Assembly: GCA_030789695.1 (NCBI GenBank) | Contig: CM061141.1 | Span: 273,265,655-273,329,654, forward strand | From: Scilla litardierei | Taxonomy: Eukaryota; Streptophyta; Magnoliopsida; Asparagales; Asparagaceae | Direction: 5' to 3' | Length of the DNA: 64,000 nucleotides | Shown here: piece after piece, positions 1 to 10,898 of the stretch | Layout of the letters: the number at the start of each line of letters is the position of its first letter | How positions within the stretch are numbered: position 1 is the first letter of the stretch | Program-made: the position numbers and the translations under genes | Notes under the pieces: generated by a model | What the model saw: the letters and a program-made list of their open reading frames with translations, nothing else | Database searches by the model: none | What the model was told of the DNA's origin: nothing

Positions 1-568
1 TCACCGTCTAGTCTCTTTTACGCTAAAGCAAGGTAAATGGCCTAAGACATGGCCCAAATCAAAAGATGCAAGTTTCACTTGCCTGGCACCGAGGAGAACG
101 ATCAATGTAGGCACATCACACAAATTTGTTATCTACGGGAATGGATCACTGTCATGGAAAAACAACATTAGAATGGTAACTAATCCGTATTCACAATCGA
201 ACCCTACGATTTCTAATGATCCATTTTATTAGGGTTTCACAAATATCAAGTGTGGGTTATGAGATTATTAAAGGAAGAGTACTACCCGTGAAGAAGCGGA
301 GGAACGACGCCGGGAACTATGGCGACGGAAGAACGATCCGGCTCAGATCTGGAAATGAGAGAAAACCTGGAGAAATGGGTTTTGATGTGGATTTTGGGGG
401 TTTGATGAAAGATTGAGGAAGATGAGAGGTAGGATATGTGAAATGAGGGTTTGGATGATGATGGATGAGCTTGGGATGAAGGATCAATGGTTTGGGGAAG
501 AAGGGGGCTCAATGGGGGAGAAATTAGGGTTTGAGGTGATGAGGAAGAAGAAGAAAACGTTTGGGGCG

Positions 569-576
569 TATTTATA
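569..576 (-). promoter_or_regulatory. TATA box of LTR L
   Basis: The minus strand reads TATAAATA directly downstream of the palindromic array, the same order (array, then TATA box, then leader) as in the other LTRs here. Inferred core promoter. Confidence 0.55.
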
Positions 577-617
577 GAAGAGTGTGGCGGCTAGGGCAAA
601 ACTAGGGTTTCCTGGGC

Positions 618-1040
618 TGATTAGTCGGTCAAAGAAGGATTGGTGACCGACTAGTTGAGGATCTAGTCGGCCGGTCGTTCAACATGGACTGACTAAGAGT
701 AAACAGTAGCTCGCTCAGGAAAACTGGACTATGAGTTAGTCGGTCTGTGAAGGCTTGTCAACCGACTAGTTTGAGAACTAGTCGGTCGGTGAGTGTTCAT
801 TGACCGACTAAAGGCTAAATTCTGAGAGAGATCAAGGAAATGAGAGTTAGTCGGTCTGAGAAGGATTCCTGACCGACTAGTTTAGCATCTAGTCGGTCGA
901 TGGTTGTTCTTAGACCGACTAAGAGTAAACAGTAACTCCAGAATAATTGATTGAATGAACTAGTCGGTTCCAGTTGATTTCCTGACCGACTAAATTGGAA
1001 TCTAGTCGGTCGGTTGATCTTCTTGAACCAACTAACGTGC
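618..1040 (-). repeat. Palindromic agtcggtc/gaccgact array in LTR L
   Basis: At least ten copies of tagtcggtc or its complement gaccgacta occur as divergent and convergent pairs. On the minus strand several pairs are preceded by an actgttta box. The same composite unit occurs in the LTRs and internal arrays of elements A and E. Confidence 0.8.
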
Positions 1041-1334
1041 ACGAAAAGTGCCGATTCGAAGCGGGAAGCTTCGAGAAGATTTCTATGGCTTCTAGGATCG
1101 ATTTATACTCTAAGATATGATCGATATGAAGCTTGTCACGAGTGACTTACTCCGAGTTCAATGATTCTAAGGAAGAACCTAGAAGATCACATCAAAAGGA
1201 ATGAAAACGAAAGCTAGGAAATCTCAACGAGATGAATGAAAGCGAGAACTATGGAAATGGAAACCACACAAGGAGAGAACCCACCATCACAAGCAAAACA
1301 CACTGATAATCCAATCATACAAAAACCAGTCGTT

Positions 1335-1619
1335 ACACACACACTTAAAGACTTTGGTATAAATTGTGATACTTGCCCTATCATGGTGGACAACCAAAGT
1401 GCAATATGTCTCTCTACGAATCCGGTACACCATTCCCGTTCAAAACACATAGATGTCCGTCACCATTTCCTAGATGATCGTGTTGCTAAAAAGGACATCA
1501 TTTTAGTGTACATTGAAACCCAGAAGCAAATCGCCGATATTTTCACGAAACCACTTAAGGAAGACTCCTTTATGCGGTTACGTCGAGAATTGGGGATTAT
1601 GGATGAATCTGAGATTTAG
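1335..1619 (+). pseudogene. Copia pol C-terminus (RNase H end), element A
   Basis: Open fragment of the RNase H domain of Ty1/copia Pol, which removes the RNA strand during reverse transcription. It contains the family signatures VDNQSAICL, SKHIDVRHHF and IADIFTKPL and ends naturally with a tag stop at 1617-1619. It is nearly identical to the same region of element E (36545-36826), but here the glutamine codon that is a stop in E is intact. The reading frame runs open from 1236; the roughly 100 bp before 1335 do not match Pol, so the true break is near 1335. It cannot function alone. Confidence 0.85.
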
Positions 1620-1850
1620 GATTCATATTTTCGTTAATCCCGTATGATGATGTTATTCTTATATATTCATGCTAAGATTTGTTGTGATATTCAGGATTTG
1701 TGATTGGTTTTTCGATTTGCGCATCGTATTTAAGATTTTCTATGTTTTATGTGGTAGAAAATGATGTGTGAGATTATTACGATGTTTCGTCCTAGTGTGC
1801 TTAGGAGAGAACTCAAAATTTCGAATTATCAAATTTTTGGACTCGTCCCA
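1620..1850 (+). other. Post-pol spacer of element A
   Basis: AT-rich non-coding DNA matching 36827-37070 in element E (shared cgatgtttcgtcc and gagagaactcaaaatttc). It links pol to the internal palindromic array. No ORF or RNA structure recognised. Confidence 0.6.
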
Positions 1851-2148
1851 GTTCATTAGCCGACCGACTAGATTGAGTTCTAGTCGGTCAGTGAATGAAC
1901 TTAGACCGACTAATTCATGCTCTTTATTTGGCCTCTCTTACTGTTTGCATTTAGTCGGTCCAAGCTCACTGGCCGACCGACTAGATTGCATTCTAGTCGG
2001 TTGGTGATTGAACTCAGACCGACTAGATCTTGCCCTAATCTTTGACTTTGGCTACTGTTTGCACTTAGTAGGTCCAAGCTCAATGGCTGACCGACAAGAT
2101 TGAATTCTAGTCAGTCAGTACTTGAACTTAGACCGACTAGTTGCGCAT
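1851..2148 (+). promoter_or_regulatory. Internal palindromic array upstream of the env-position ORF, element A
   Basis: Words tagtcggtc and gaccgacta recur in pairs, each pair preceded by an actgtttgca box, for example around 1943-2010. These are the words of the element's own LTR array (5317-5792) but they lie inside the element between pol and the 3' ORF. Element E has the same arrangement at 37075-37350. I infer a promoter or enhancer module for a downstream transcript; no TATA box is obvious. Confidence 0.6.
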
Positions 2149-2487
2149 GGGCAGCTGTGTCTTTTGGCATTCCGAATCGTTTTTTAATCTCCCCGCACCG
2201 ATTAGAATCCATTCTAATCAGTGCGATACTTCTCCTAAACCCTAACCCGCATCTCCTCTACTCTCCCTCTGCCGTGTGTCGCCATTTCCGGCCACTTTCA
2301 ACCGTCGCCGACCATCTCCCCTCCTCCTAGGGTATATCTCCTCTATCTCTCTCAGCTTTTAGTGTTCAATCGTGTTCTTTTTCGCTCTATTTCAATTTCG
2401 TTCGTTTTTAGGGTTGTTTCTAGGGTTTTCGATTTCTCTTTCGATTTCGTTCGATCTCGTGCGTTTGCGTTGCCTCGTCTCTCGATC

Positions 2488-3979
2488 ATGGTTAAGACTC
2501 GCATCCCCGTCCGTCCTACCACTCCGTCTCCCATGACCGTCGAGTCTCCTCCTACCGACCCTCCTCAACCCAAACATCATGCCAAAACCACTCATCCCTC
2601 CTCTTCCTCGCCTCCCCTCAAGAAGAAGAGGACTTCCAAGCCCAAACCCCAATCTCAATTTCAGCCCAAGCCCCGAACCAAGGCCAAAGAAAGGATTTTG
2701 ACTCCAGGCCCCTTCCGTGCTCCCACTCCTCCTGATGACTCTGACGAAGAGTAATTCTAGAGACTGAGCCTACAGATAGGGCTCCTACTCCTCCTCCTCG
2801 TACTTCGTCTCGTCTGTCTAAGGGGAAGGCCCCCATGCCTTTGGGTGGTGTAGATATTTCGTTATGTCACGATGACCCGATGTGTCTCGCGACATACAAT
2901 CGTATTGAGCATTGTCCTTTGATTCTGGAGCATTTCGTCCAGTTTTTTGACTTTCCACAGCTTGCAGATCTCCTCTCCTATAGCGGCCTTTTAGACTATC
3001 TTCGACATGACCCCAAGGCGAACCCTCATCCGTATCCCCGACTGTCAAATTGTTCTATGCCAATCAAGTCTGGGGTGAGTATGATGACACCCACTGCATT
3101 GAGACCACTGTCTTGGGGATACCTATTGTCCTCACGGCAGAGATTTTAGGGCAATTGATCGGTGTCTCATCCTCTGGCCTGCTCCCATCTGATATCTCCG
3201 TGGATAATATCCACGATATTGACCAGACCATGCTTGCTGAGATGTTCCATGTCATCCCTCCCGCCATGATTGGCATCCCTTCGAAATCTTTTAAGACGAA
3301 TGCTTGGGTCCTCAATCTCATTCTGAAGTCGTGTCTTATTCCGAAGTACGGCTCTTCTAGCTTGCCCTCACAGCCGTTCCTCAAGCTTATCTACGCTTTT
3401 TTCATGGGGAGCGAGATAAATTGGGCTCGTATTATCCTTGACAAGATGGATTCCTTTGAGTGCATAAGGAAATCCACCAAGTCTGCTCATATTCCTTATC
3501 CGTGCCTATTGACTCTCGTTTTTCGGCACTTCGGCGTCCCTCTCCCTCCAGATGACCAGCGTCCTTTGGGTCCTCCCCTGAACGCGACTACCGTCAAGAA
3601 GTCTCTTACGGCGCTTCGTCACGTTCAGAGGACTATCCCTGCTGCTGCTCCTGCTGCGCCTCCTACTCCTTCACTCGCTGAGTTTTCAGTTTCCCTGAGA
3701 CGTCAGGAGTCTCGTATTTCTCGATGTGAGGAGATGCTTACTCGCATCTGCAAACATCTGAGAAGTGAGGTCCCTCCTACGGTCTCTGACGAGGAGATTG
3801 TGGATGTTGATGAGGATGATGAGCGAGATGCTTCTCCTGCTCGTGCCCCCGAGGGTGCTTCAGTTGGCACTTCTCTGCTCGTGCTCCCGAGAGCACTCCT
3901 GCTACCACTCTCCCTTCGGTGGACACTCCAGTCGATCCAGTGACTGCCACCTCTTCTGCAGAGCCTTCCGCCTCTTGAG
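2488..3979 (+). pseudogene. Env-position ORF (plant transposon-protein-like), element A
   Basis: Broken copy of the intact ORF at 37600-39174 in element E. The start is placed at 2488 (MVKTRIPV), matching MAKTRIPI there. A basic, proline-rich N-terminus (to 2754) is followed by a conserved globular part containing DISLCHDDPMCL, NRIEHCPL, PHPYPRL and GSEINWARIILDKMDSFEC. The reading moves through three frames (2488-2754, 2835 to about 3045, 3050-3943), so at least two indels disrupt it. The globular part resembles the 'putative plant transposon protein' domain (PF20167) found beside plant retroelements. Only its place downstream of pol recalls env; I see no signal peptide and no clear membrane segment. 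Confidence 0.65.
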
Positions 3980-4210
3980 CTTGCGTTGGAAGACTCTCCC
4001 ATGTGCACTTGGATGATATATTTGTTGTGAGAGAGTGGGGTAGGATAGTTGGGTGGTGATGTATTTATGATGTATTTTTGGATGCTTTAATGATACACTT
4101 TGATGTATATTCGTTTTGATGTCTGTTGAGACATGTGTTGTATTTTTGTGCACCGATCTGATGATCGTTTATATTTGTGTTGACGGATGTATACTTTTGA
4201 TGTATCATGT

Positions 4211-4248
<38 letters not shown>

Positions 4249-4605
4249 TCGTCTTGCCATTTACCTCTGTGTGCACATTACATTTTTTTGATGTTGATTT
4301 CGTCGCTCGACGATTATCTTGATTTAATAGAATTCATTTTATGAAAACATAGAATTGTTTTCCATCCACTAAATTCATTAAGAATGTTGATATTGGAGAG
4401 TATGTTCCATAACTCAATATGTGCAATTGATTTGAGTTTTGATGATTTTTTTTTCGATTTCCGACTATGGTCTCGTTGGCATGCTTTGATTTTCTTTGGT
4501 ATTTTACATTGGTGTCATTTGGACCGTGGTCGTATTCTTCGACTCTCGCGCTTTTATTATTAGCCATTGTTGTTGTCGTTGATCTCCTCCCGCTCTTTTT
4601 GCTAA
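3980..4605 (+). other. 3' spacer of element A
   Basis: Non-coding, rich in gatgtattttgatgta-like words. It matches 39175-39455 plus 46994-47370 of element E and so shows the empty site of CACTA element J (near 4205-4215). A (ta)n(ca)n microsatellite sits at about 4211-4249. Confidence 0.65.
4211..4249 (+). repeat. (TA)n(CA)n microsatellite
   Basis: About ten ta dinucleotides followed by about nine ca dinucleotides, at the position that holds the J insertion in element E. Confidence 0.9.
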
Positions 4606-4905
4606 TGCCAAAGGGGGAGAGAATTAATAATGACGATGTGCTAAATGATAATTTAAAGCAATTTACCGTGAATCTAATTTGATATGTTAGATTCAGGGGG
4701 AGTTAAGTTATAAAAATGGATTTAGATCCTAAATTTCAATAATTGGGTTCATAATTTATGCTTTCCTCGTCTGCTTGATGCGTATGATTATTATCTAATA
4801 TGGAATTAACGGGTCATCAATGCAGGGGGAGTAAGTAAATTTCTTTCGACTCATTATTATTGAGTATTATTTATGTTGGTTTGTCATCACCAAAAAGGGG
4901 GAGAA
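4606..4905 (+). promoter_or_regulatory. Repeated polypurine tracts before the 3' LTR, element A
   Basis: Four purine runs (ccaaagggggagag near 4607, caggggga near 4693, caggggga near 4822, aaaaagggggaga at 4892-4904) lie in the last 300 bp before the LTR. The final one touches the LTR and should prime plus-strand DNA synthesis. Multiple tracts of this type are a known trait of Sireviruses. Confidence 0.75.
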
Positions 4906-5316
4906 TGTTAAATATTGATTCCCCGGATTTGGTTTTGATAATGAACAAACATAAATATCGTGAACTAACTCTTTGTGAGCGCAGTTATGGAGATCGTCGC
5001 CAAAATTCTATGTACATCAAAAGCGACGTCTCAAGACTTCTCAAAGCGCGTGATCGCGTGCCTGAAGCTTCGTTGAAGCTCTAGAAGCATTATTGAAGTC
5101 AAGAGTTTCGGATTGAAGCTTTGAAGACGGTTCGTCTAGTTTAATTTATAGTCTTCTAGCTTCTTTTCGTAGAATGTTAAGCCTTGAGTAGGTCTTACAT
5201 TATTATCATCATAACGCGCATATCTTAGAGCTAGGATTATCTTAGAAGCCCATAGAAACTTTCCCGAAGCTTCACGCTTCATTTCGCGGCTTCTTGTGCA
5301 TGTTAGTGGTTCAAGA

Positions 5317-5792
5317 AGAAGAACCAACCGACTAGATTGCCTTACTCAATTCAGCATCTTCACTGGTGACCAATTAGTCGGTCCAAGAAGGTTCACCGAC
5401 CGACTAGTTGTCAAACTAGTCGGTTTGGAATCCTTCTTTGACCGACTAGTTATATATTCATTTTCACAGCCTGAGCTACTGTTTACTCGTTAGTCGGTCC
5501 AAGAACGACTATGGACCGACTAGTTGTGAAACTAGTTGGTTGGAATTTGTTCTTAGACCGACTAGTTGTCTTGTGTTCAGCTTATTGTTTTTCAACTCTT
5601 AGTCGGTCAAAGAACACTCACCGACCGATTAGTTGTCAAACTAGTCGGTTGGCAAGTCTTCTTAGATCGACTAGTTCTATATCTCCTGAACTATTCTTCT
5701 TGGCTGTCAACCTCTTAGTCGGTCCAAGAAGAGTCACCGACCGACTAGTTGCAAAACTAATCGGTCAGTGATCCTTCTTAGACCGATTAGAC
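5317..5792 (+). repeat. Palindromic array in the LTR of element A
   Basis: About four tandem units of roughly 115-120 bp, each built of tagtcggtc, gaccgactag, a short loop and ctagtcggt, separated by ctactgttta-type boxes. Inner pairs such as accgactagtt / aactagtcggt form 11-bp stems with a 4-5 nt loop. The array stops about 65 bp before the TATA box. Confidence 0.85.
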
Positions 5793-5857
5793 TGCTTCAG
5801 AAATAGATCCGTTGGAGCATTAAATGCATGAATTTTCCCTCTCTCTTCTCTAACTCC

Positions 5858-5865
5858 TATATAAT
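5858..5865 (+). promoter_or_regulatory. TATA box of element A LTR
   Basis: tatataat downstream of the palindromic array; the aligned position is tatatata in both LTRs of element E. Confidence 0.6.
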
Positions 5866-6593
5866 CTTGTGATGCTTCTTCATAGCATTTAAGGCTGACA
5901 TTTATTGTGATTTAGAGATCAAAGAGAAAGAATTCAATTCTCATGTCTAGCTTCCTCATTCTCACAAGAATCTCTCCAAACTCCTTGAGCCCTAATTTCC
6001 TCAAGAGAGATTTTCTTCATTGTGAGCCATTCAAGCCAAGAGCTTGATTCCAAGTCACCAACTCCATCCTAGCCTTCGATCGCTGTTCATCTTGGTGGAG
6101 CTAGGGTTTGGTGACTTCTTCTTCTTCAAAAATCTCTGTGCCCTAAAAATCGTAAGTTTACTCAAGGCATATGATTTTGTTGGTAAGTATTTCATTGTTT
6201 CATTTACATTGATATTGCAAGTTTTTTCTCTCGGTTGTGAGAGAAGTTTTTGATCCCGGTTTGTGGGAGTCACATTTCATTTTGTGTATGATTTGATCTT
6301 GTAGTGGGTTTTCTACAAGAATTTCATAGTGCAAAACTTGGGTTAGAGGATTCTAACTCAAGTAGCCGGAGGGGATCCGGGTGTTTGGGACGTAGGATCA
6401 CCTGGAACAAGTCGGAGAGACTTGGGTGGATCCGAACCTGTTACATTGCTTGTTTGCGCTTGTCTTTTATTGTTGTCTATTTTCATTTCCGCATCGTTGG
6501 TTTAGTTTGCAAGATAATTAGGAATTATACTCTTGATTATTTTAAAGTACTATTCACCCCTAGTACTTGTGCAGTAGCTATCAGGGCATTACA

Positions 6594-7310
6594 TGTTGCA
6601 GGGTTAGCTGCCAACTCATAGCCTCTTCGATGCTTAAGTCAGTAGGTGACTTGTATGAAGTATGTCGAACACGCTAAGCAATCTTAAGGAAGATCGGAGT
6701 TGCATGACGAGCTTGTGAGGAAGGCACAAATATATGGATGATATCCGACCTTGAATGTTGGAAAGAAGTTAGGGATTTCAACTAACCAACCCCTCCTTGG
6801 TGGCTGGAGGGGGGTATTTATAGGGCTGAGAGTCGGTTGCTCGCCGTCCCATCAGCTGTCGAGACTGTTTAGCTGGAGCACAAGTGATGAAGCGATAGGT
6901 CGGGGAGGGGTGTCAGAGATATTTATGTATTAATGGGTGTTAGACGGTGTCATACTCGTTAATGCCTTAATGGGGATGCGACGGACAACCATCAGTTCTC
7001 ACCCTTAACCTCTAGCATTAATGGGGGCGTAGGTAGCCCTACATCAGCCTGTCAAAGATATTTATGCTGGGCCGCCCTTGGCTAGAGTCAAGCTCGACGG
7101 CCGAGCTTGGTTTCTTCGAACTGTCTGGTCGCGTTCTCATTGGAGAGTAGGCGGGCTTTTTTGTTGACCCTAATGGTGAGCTTGCCGCTCGGCGAGGTGA
7201 GCTTGCCGCTCGGCGAGGCGAGCTTCCCAGTGTCGCGGCGACCTTCCGCTTGGGCTTCAAAATAAATGGGCCTCTATTATCTGGGCCGGCCTTAAGGCCG
7301 TAACAGCTCC
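6594..7310. other. Unassigned LTR-like segment
   Basis: No coding region recognised. A TATA-like tatttatag (about 6815) and a 21-bp direct duplication, ggtgagcttgccgctcggcga, at about 7171-7213 suggest remains of another LTR. The segment ends in a palindromic ggccggccttaaggccg near 7285. Confidence 0.35.
7171..7213 (+). repeat. 21-bp tandem duplication
   Basis: Two adjacent copies of gtgagcttgccgctcggcgag followed by a degenerate third start. Local replication slippage is the simplest reading. Confidence 0.7.
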
Positions 7311-7850
7311 AATATTAAATGATAAAGAGAAAATGTACGTTTCGGAGCCAAAATAAACTTAATATATGCACAAAATGCTAATAAATGAGGTGATAAATAT
7401 GCAGTAGTATCCTCAAATCACACACCCAACTAGCTTTTTGCTAGTCTTTATCAAAATAAGCGATAAATTCGGATTTCAATTAAAGCATGCATCAAACTCC
7501 CTTCATTGTTCATGGGATAAATGAATTTTTCATCATGATCTCAAATTCAATATACAAATTCGTGAAAGAGAACAAATCCATGAATAATGCTTCAGTTGGG
7601 CTCAAATTAAAAATGCACAACCAATGATTTGCATTCATCAAGATTAAAACACAATTACATATCATAGTATCACAATTCTCAAAGACTTGGCTACAACAAT
7701 ACTAAGTTTTTCCTAACTTGTGTAAGTTGGATATGCGACTCATGGTTATTCTTTCATTCTTTTATGAATGAAACTTTGAATGATCCATATTGTGAGTTTT
7801 GATCCATGACTCCCAAATCAGATCATCGTGTCATCGACTGTGTTGAATCT
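7311..7850 (-). mobile_element. Remnant of a D-family gypsy element
   Basis: About 7410-7500 matches 13903-13990 of element D: LTR end aaatca, pyrimidine-rich cacacccaactagc (a polypurine tract on the minus strand), then ctttttgctagtc and gcgataaattcgga. This is therefore the junction of a minus-strand 3' LTR and its adjoining internal region in a decayed relative of D. No ORF survives. Confidence 0.6.
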
Positions 7851-7904
7851 TAGTCCCACATGGTCGTGTAGACGTAGACACATCCTTGTCATCGATTAAG
7901 TGTG

Positions 7905-8150
7905 TAACTCACTTCCACGGACCGACACGGTCGTGTGAGAGGGAGGAAACGGCCGTGTGGAACAGTGAAATGGCTGTGTGGATGATTGAAACGACATGTG
8001 GAAAATGATATTTTTCCGAAGCTTCAATGTTGTGCTCCACACAGTCGTAGGTCTACACCAAATGACCGTGTGGATATCTCTCTTCTAGCTTCTGAGTGTT
8101 ACACTCCACGCGACCGCGTGGAGTGCAACGTATGACCATGTGGGTGTGTT
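7905..8150. repeat. gaccgtgtgg/cacggccgtg dyad cluster (K, left)
   Basis: Repeated words acacggtcgtgtg, cggccgtgtgg, gaccgtgtgg and the near-perfect dyad ctccacgcgaccgcgtggag (about 8105-8124). Same style as the other LTR arrays but with a different core word. Confidence 0.6.
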
Positions 8151-8551
8151 ATTAAGTAATTACGCCTTCCAAATGTCATGGTGTTATGCAATATCCTCAT
8201 GTTATGATTGTGTTATGATGAATCTCAAGTCATGCTCCATGTTAGGCCAATGATACATGCCATATCATGCTTCATACTAGGATGTGCTTATGATTGTGCT
8301 TTACGTTATGTTTATATTATGATATGATTGATATATACATGCATGAAATGATGTAGTGGCTTGGATGAGATAGTTAACACCATGTTAAATTAATCATGCC
8401 TGGATGTGTATTGAGATGTTATTATTCCATGGGTTAGGTTTACATTCCATCTTAATGTGTGAACTATGTGTGTAATGAAAGGAATGGTAATTCGGTTAAC
8501 ATTAACACCACATAGACCAAAGTTCCACATGGACCAGCATGCCACGAAAAT

Positions 8552-8705
8552 GCTGGGGGGCCTCCTCCTGAATCCATGGGGGCCACCTCTTGAATCTATG
8601 TGTGATATGATAGACGGCATGGACCTACGTGCTACATGGACCATCGTGCCATGGAAATACTGGGGGCCACCTCCTGAATCCATGGGAGCCACCTCCTAAA
8701 TCCAT
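8552..8705 (+). repeat. Degenerate duplication, about 105-bp spacing
   Basis: ctgggggccacctcctgaatccatggg-like blocks occur near 8552-8600 and again near 8660-8705 with several differences. Function unknown. Confidence 0.55.
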
Positions 8706-9529
8706 GAGATCGGAAAAAAATAAAGTGTATGTCAAAGATGTGGGTCTCTGTTAACAAGTTGGGATTGTTTTCTTATGTTCCTGCTCGTGTTTACTTTTAC
8801 ACACACAGTTTACTATCTGTCGCCTTACTTTTAATTTTTGTTGAGTTCCTGTTATAGCGTAGTGTCTTCTTTTTATGCTCATTTCTTATCTGTGATATTG
8901 TACCTCACTTATACTTAGACATGTTGGCATTCCCTAGTAGACAGACATTAGTAGCTAGGACAATTCTGAGACTGGACCTTATCTAGTCTAGTTAGACTTT
9001 TCTACTGGGTCACGCGTTGACGTGTCTCATTTATGTTTTATAGGATTAGGAGCAGTACAGCCAGATCAGATTTTAACTCAGGATTTTTCCTAGTATCAAG
9101 GCAGAAATGGAGCCCACCTCGTGTGTTTCGCACAGTTAGACTTTAAGGGGTAGTCTAGGGAGTGAGTTGTACTCGGTGTGGACATTTTTGTCTTTTTGTG
9201 GGTTTTCTGGGATTTCTCTTTTGTTCCCCTTTTGTACCCATGTACCTGTAAATTTATGATGTATGTATAAGATGTACCCATGTATTTATGTATATAAGAA
9301 TGTTTTGTATATCGATGTTTTGTGTTCGCTGTCGGTTGTTGGAGTATTACATGTAATTCCCAGCACGTGCGCAGTGGCTTGCTGGATTCTATTGTACTTT
9401 CTCTTCCCTCTTCTTTCTTTTTCTCCTTCGCACCGCTGCTTTGGGAATACTTAGGATGGATTTGTACTTCCTGGTTATCCTGGGGAGCTGGACGTTACAG
9501 CCATATTGGCTTTGTGCATGAATAGGCCA

Positions 9530-9705
9530 TGCATATTGTCTGTGTTGCACAGCCGTGTTGACTAGCGCACCAGAAAAATTCTTCAAGTTAATTACTGTTT
9601 GATTTGCACGATCATGTATATGGCTGCACGACCGTGCCGCTTTGGCTCAAACTTGGCTGGTGATCTGATACGCATGCACAGCCATGTGTGCCATTGCACA
9701 GCCGT
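9530..9705 (+). repeat. cacagccgtg/gcacgaccgtgc dyad cluster (K, right)
   Basis: Words cacagccgtgttg (twice), gcacgaccgtgc and gcacagccatgtgtg, with an attactgtttga box between them, lie just before a TATA-like motif at about 9721. This repeats the actgttt-plus-dyad plan seen in elements A and E. Confidence 0.5.
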
Positions 9706-9899
9706 GTTGTCCTGTCTTCTCCTATAATCTTCTTCTTTTCTTCTCCAAGCTTCGCCGTTTTCCCCTCGCTTCTCCCATCACTTCATTTCATCGTTTTGCA
9801 TGTTTTATCCCTGAAGTAATATAAAATATCCCCAAGATTGAAATGAACGAAAGTAAACGAAAGATGCATGGAGAATGAGAATAAAACATAAAAATCATT

Positions 9900-10898
9900 T
9901 GGTGAAACGATATGAAATTTATGTAAAATATGCACTTAACAGAATCCGATGGTCATAACTTCTCAGATGAGGGAAGCCATTGTATTCACTGAAGATATTT
10001 GCAAACTAAGTCAGTAGTTGCTGAATGCTTGACAAAATGTGCTGCTTGACCGAGGGGCCTGGCTGGAGTACTGCATCCAACATCGCTAGTGATCACAACT
10101 ATATGCGATACCCTCTCACTGTCGCCTCAGAGATTGACGTATCTGTTTTTCCCTTATGGTGTGTGAATCATTCTGGAACCATGCCACACATAATCTTTTC
10201 CCTTGAATAGAAATTTCATCTGAAGTTTTAGGATTATATTGTCCAGCTGCTTGAGATATTGCGCTCCCAAAACTATGCGATTACCTCCCTTTGAAAGTAG
10301 GAGTTCCAGGAGGAGTGAAACACCTTGAGATTTGAATGGGACATTTTTGCAAGCACCCAACCCGAGTAGTTTCTCCTCATTCGCCACCCAGGCATCAACC
10401 CCTTGGATACTCCCACTGCTAGTCCTAACGACTTGGCGAGCTTCGGGTTAATAAAACTATAAGTAGACCTTGAATCAATAAGAATGTTGACATTATGCCC
10501 TTTGATACACTGTTCAACCCTCAGTGTGTGCGCTGCTGGAACGTCGCAAACGACGTGGAGGGAGTAGCTGGAGGGGTCTGTCGCTTCTTATTCACACCCA
10601 CTGTACATACTTCAGGACTGGAGACAATTGACAACTATTCTCCCAGATCGCAATCTTCTCCATTCCAAATACCCTCCAGCTGGTAGGGCTGATTGCCCTT
10701 ACACTTATGCTCCTTACTCCAGTTATCACTGCACCGAAAACTTAAATTGTTTTTCCTCTTATGTTGGAGTTCGTCCAGGATCAATTTTTTGGGTATTACG
10801 GAACTGGAATGGTTACATGCAAGATTAACAACTGTTGTATTTCCGAAAGATGATGGAAGAAAATTTTTCTTGGATGGCCTACTACTCCTCCGTGTTTG
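9900..10898 (-). pseudogene. Ty3/gypsy gag end, protease and RT start (element C, part 1)
   Basis: On the minus strand I can follow, from right to left: a CCHC-like knuckle (FRCSDNWSKEHKCKG, about 10717-10761), a retropepsin region at about 10160-10530 (VNILIDSRSTYSFINPKLA, then LGAQYLKQLDN) and the start of reverse transcriptase at about 9910-9990 (HLRSYDHRI). Stops and frameshifts are frequent, and the protease active site reads D-S-R instead of D-S/T-G, so it is dead. The 5' part of the same gene lies at 50549-50855, on the other side of element B. Confidence 0.8.
10894..10898 (+). repeat. Left target-site duplication of element B (gtttg)
   Basis: gtttg directly precedes the 5' LTR and is repeated at 50549-50553 directly after the 3' LTR. 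Confidence 0.95.

Larger units (their letters stand above)
1..1230 (-). repeat. LTR fragment L, reverse orientation
   Basis: Read on the minus strand, about 1190 to 1040 aligns with the U3 of the Sirevirus-like LTRs at 4906 and 47668: it shares catatcttagag, agccatagaa and the gttagttggttcaag box. It then enters an array of tagtcggtc/gaccgacta words (about 618-1040) that ends at a TATA box. Beyond the TATA box the leader does not resemble those LTRs. Instead its far end (about 1-60) resembles plus-strand sequence near 60961-61010 in LTR I (shared agcgtaaaagagactag). The left part lies outside the window and the right end is cut at the junction with element A. It is either a mosaic LTR or two joined fragments. 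Confidence 0.6.
1235..6593 (+). mobile_element. Element A: 5'-truncated Sirevirus-like Ty1/copia
   Basis: Only the 3' part survives, in this order: end of RNase H, a palindromic array, an env-position ORF, several polypurine tracts, 3' LTR. Every part has a counterpart in the same order in element E (36.5-49.4 kb), so the two belong to one family. Gag, protease, integrase and most of reverse transcriptase are missing; the left end abuts LTR fragment L. The 3' LTR ends in ...gcattaca at 6593. No left end remains, so no TSD can be checked. Confidence 0.85.
4906..6593 (+). repeat. 3' LTR of element A (about 1.69 kb)
   Basis: Begins TGTTAAATATTG right after the last polypurine tract and ends gcattaca. 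It aligns along its length with the LTRs of E (20764-22108 and 47668-49394): the same opening box, the palindromic array at 5317-5792, a TATA box at 5858, and the conserved end segment with gagttagaggattctaactc and gtagccggaggggatc. R and U5 limits are not determined. Confidence 0.88.
7851..9900. other. LTR debris K with cacggccgtg-type dyads
   Basis: No gene recognised. Two clusters of dyad words built on cacggccgtg, acacggtcgtgt and gcacgaccgtgc occur at about 7905-8150 and 9530-9705. The second is followed by a weak TATA-like cctataatc at about 9721. A degenerate duplicated block (gaatccatgggggccacctc) lies at about 8555-8705. A minus-strand gypsy remnant begins at about 9900. Confidence 0.4.

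Noticed and set aside
4211..4249. A nested insertion in element A at the site where J lies in E
   Set aside because: It is a simple (ta)n(ca)n microsatellite with no TIR or TSD.
5317..5792. Regularly spaced palindromic repeats that could suggest a CRISPR array
   Set aside because: The 'spacers' are themselves repeated between units and between LTRs, there are no cas genes, and the array lies in a plant LTR.
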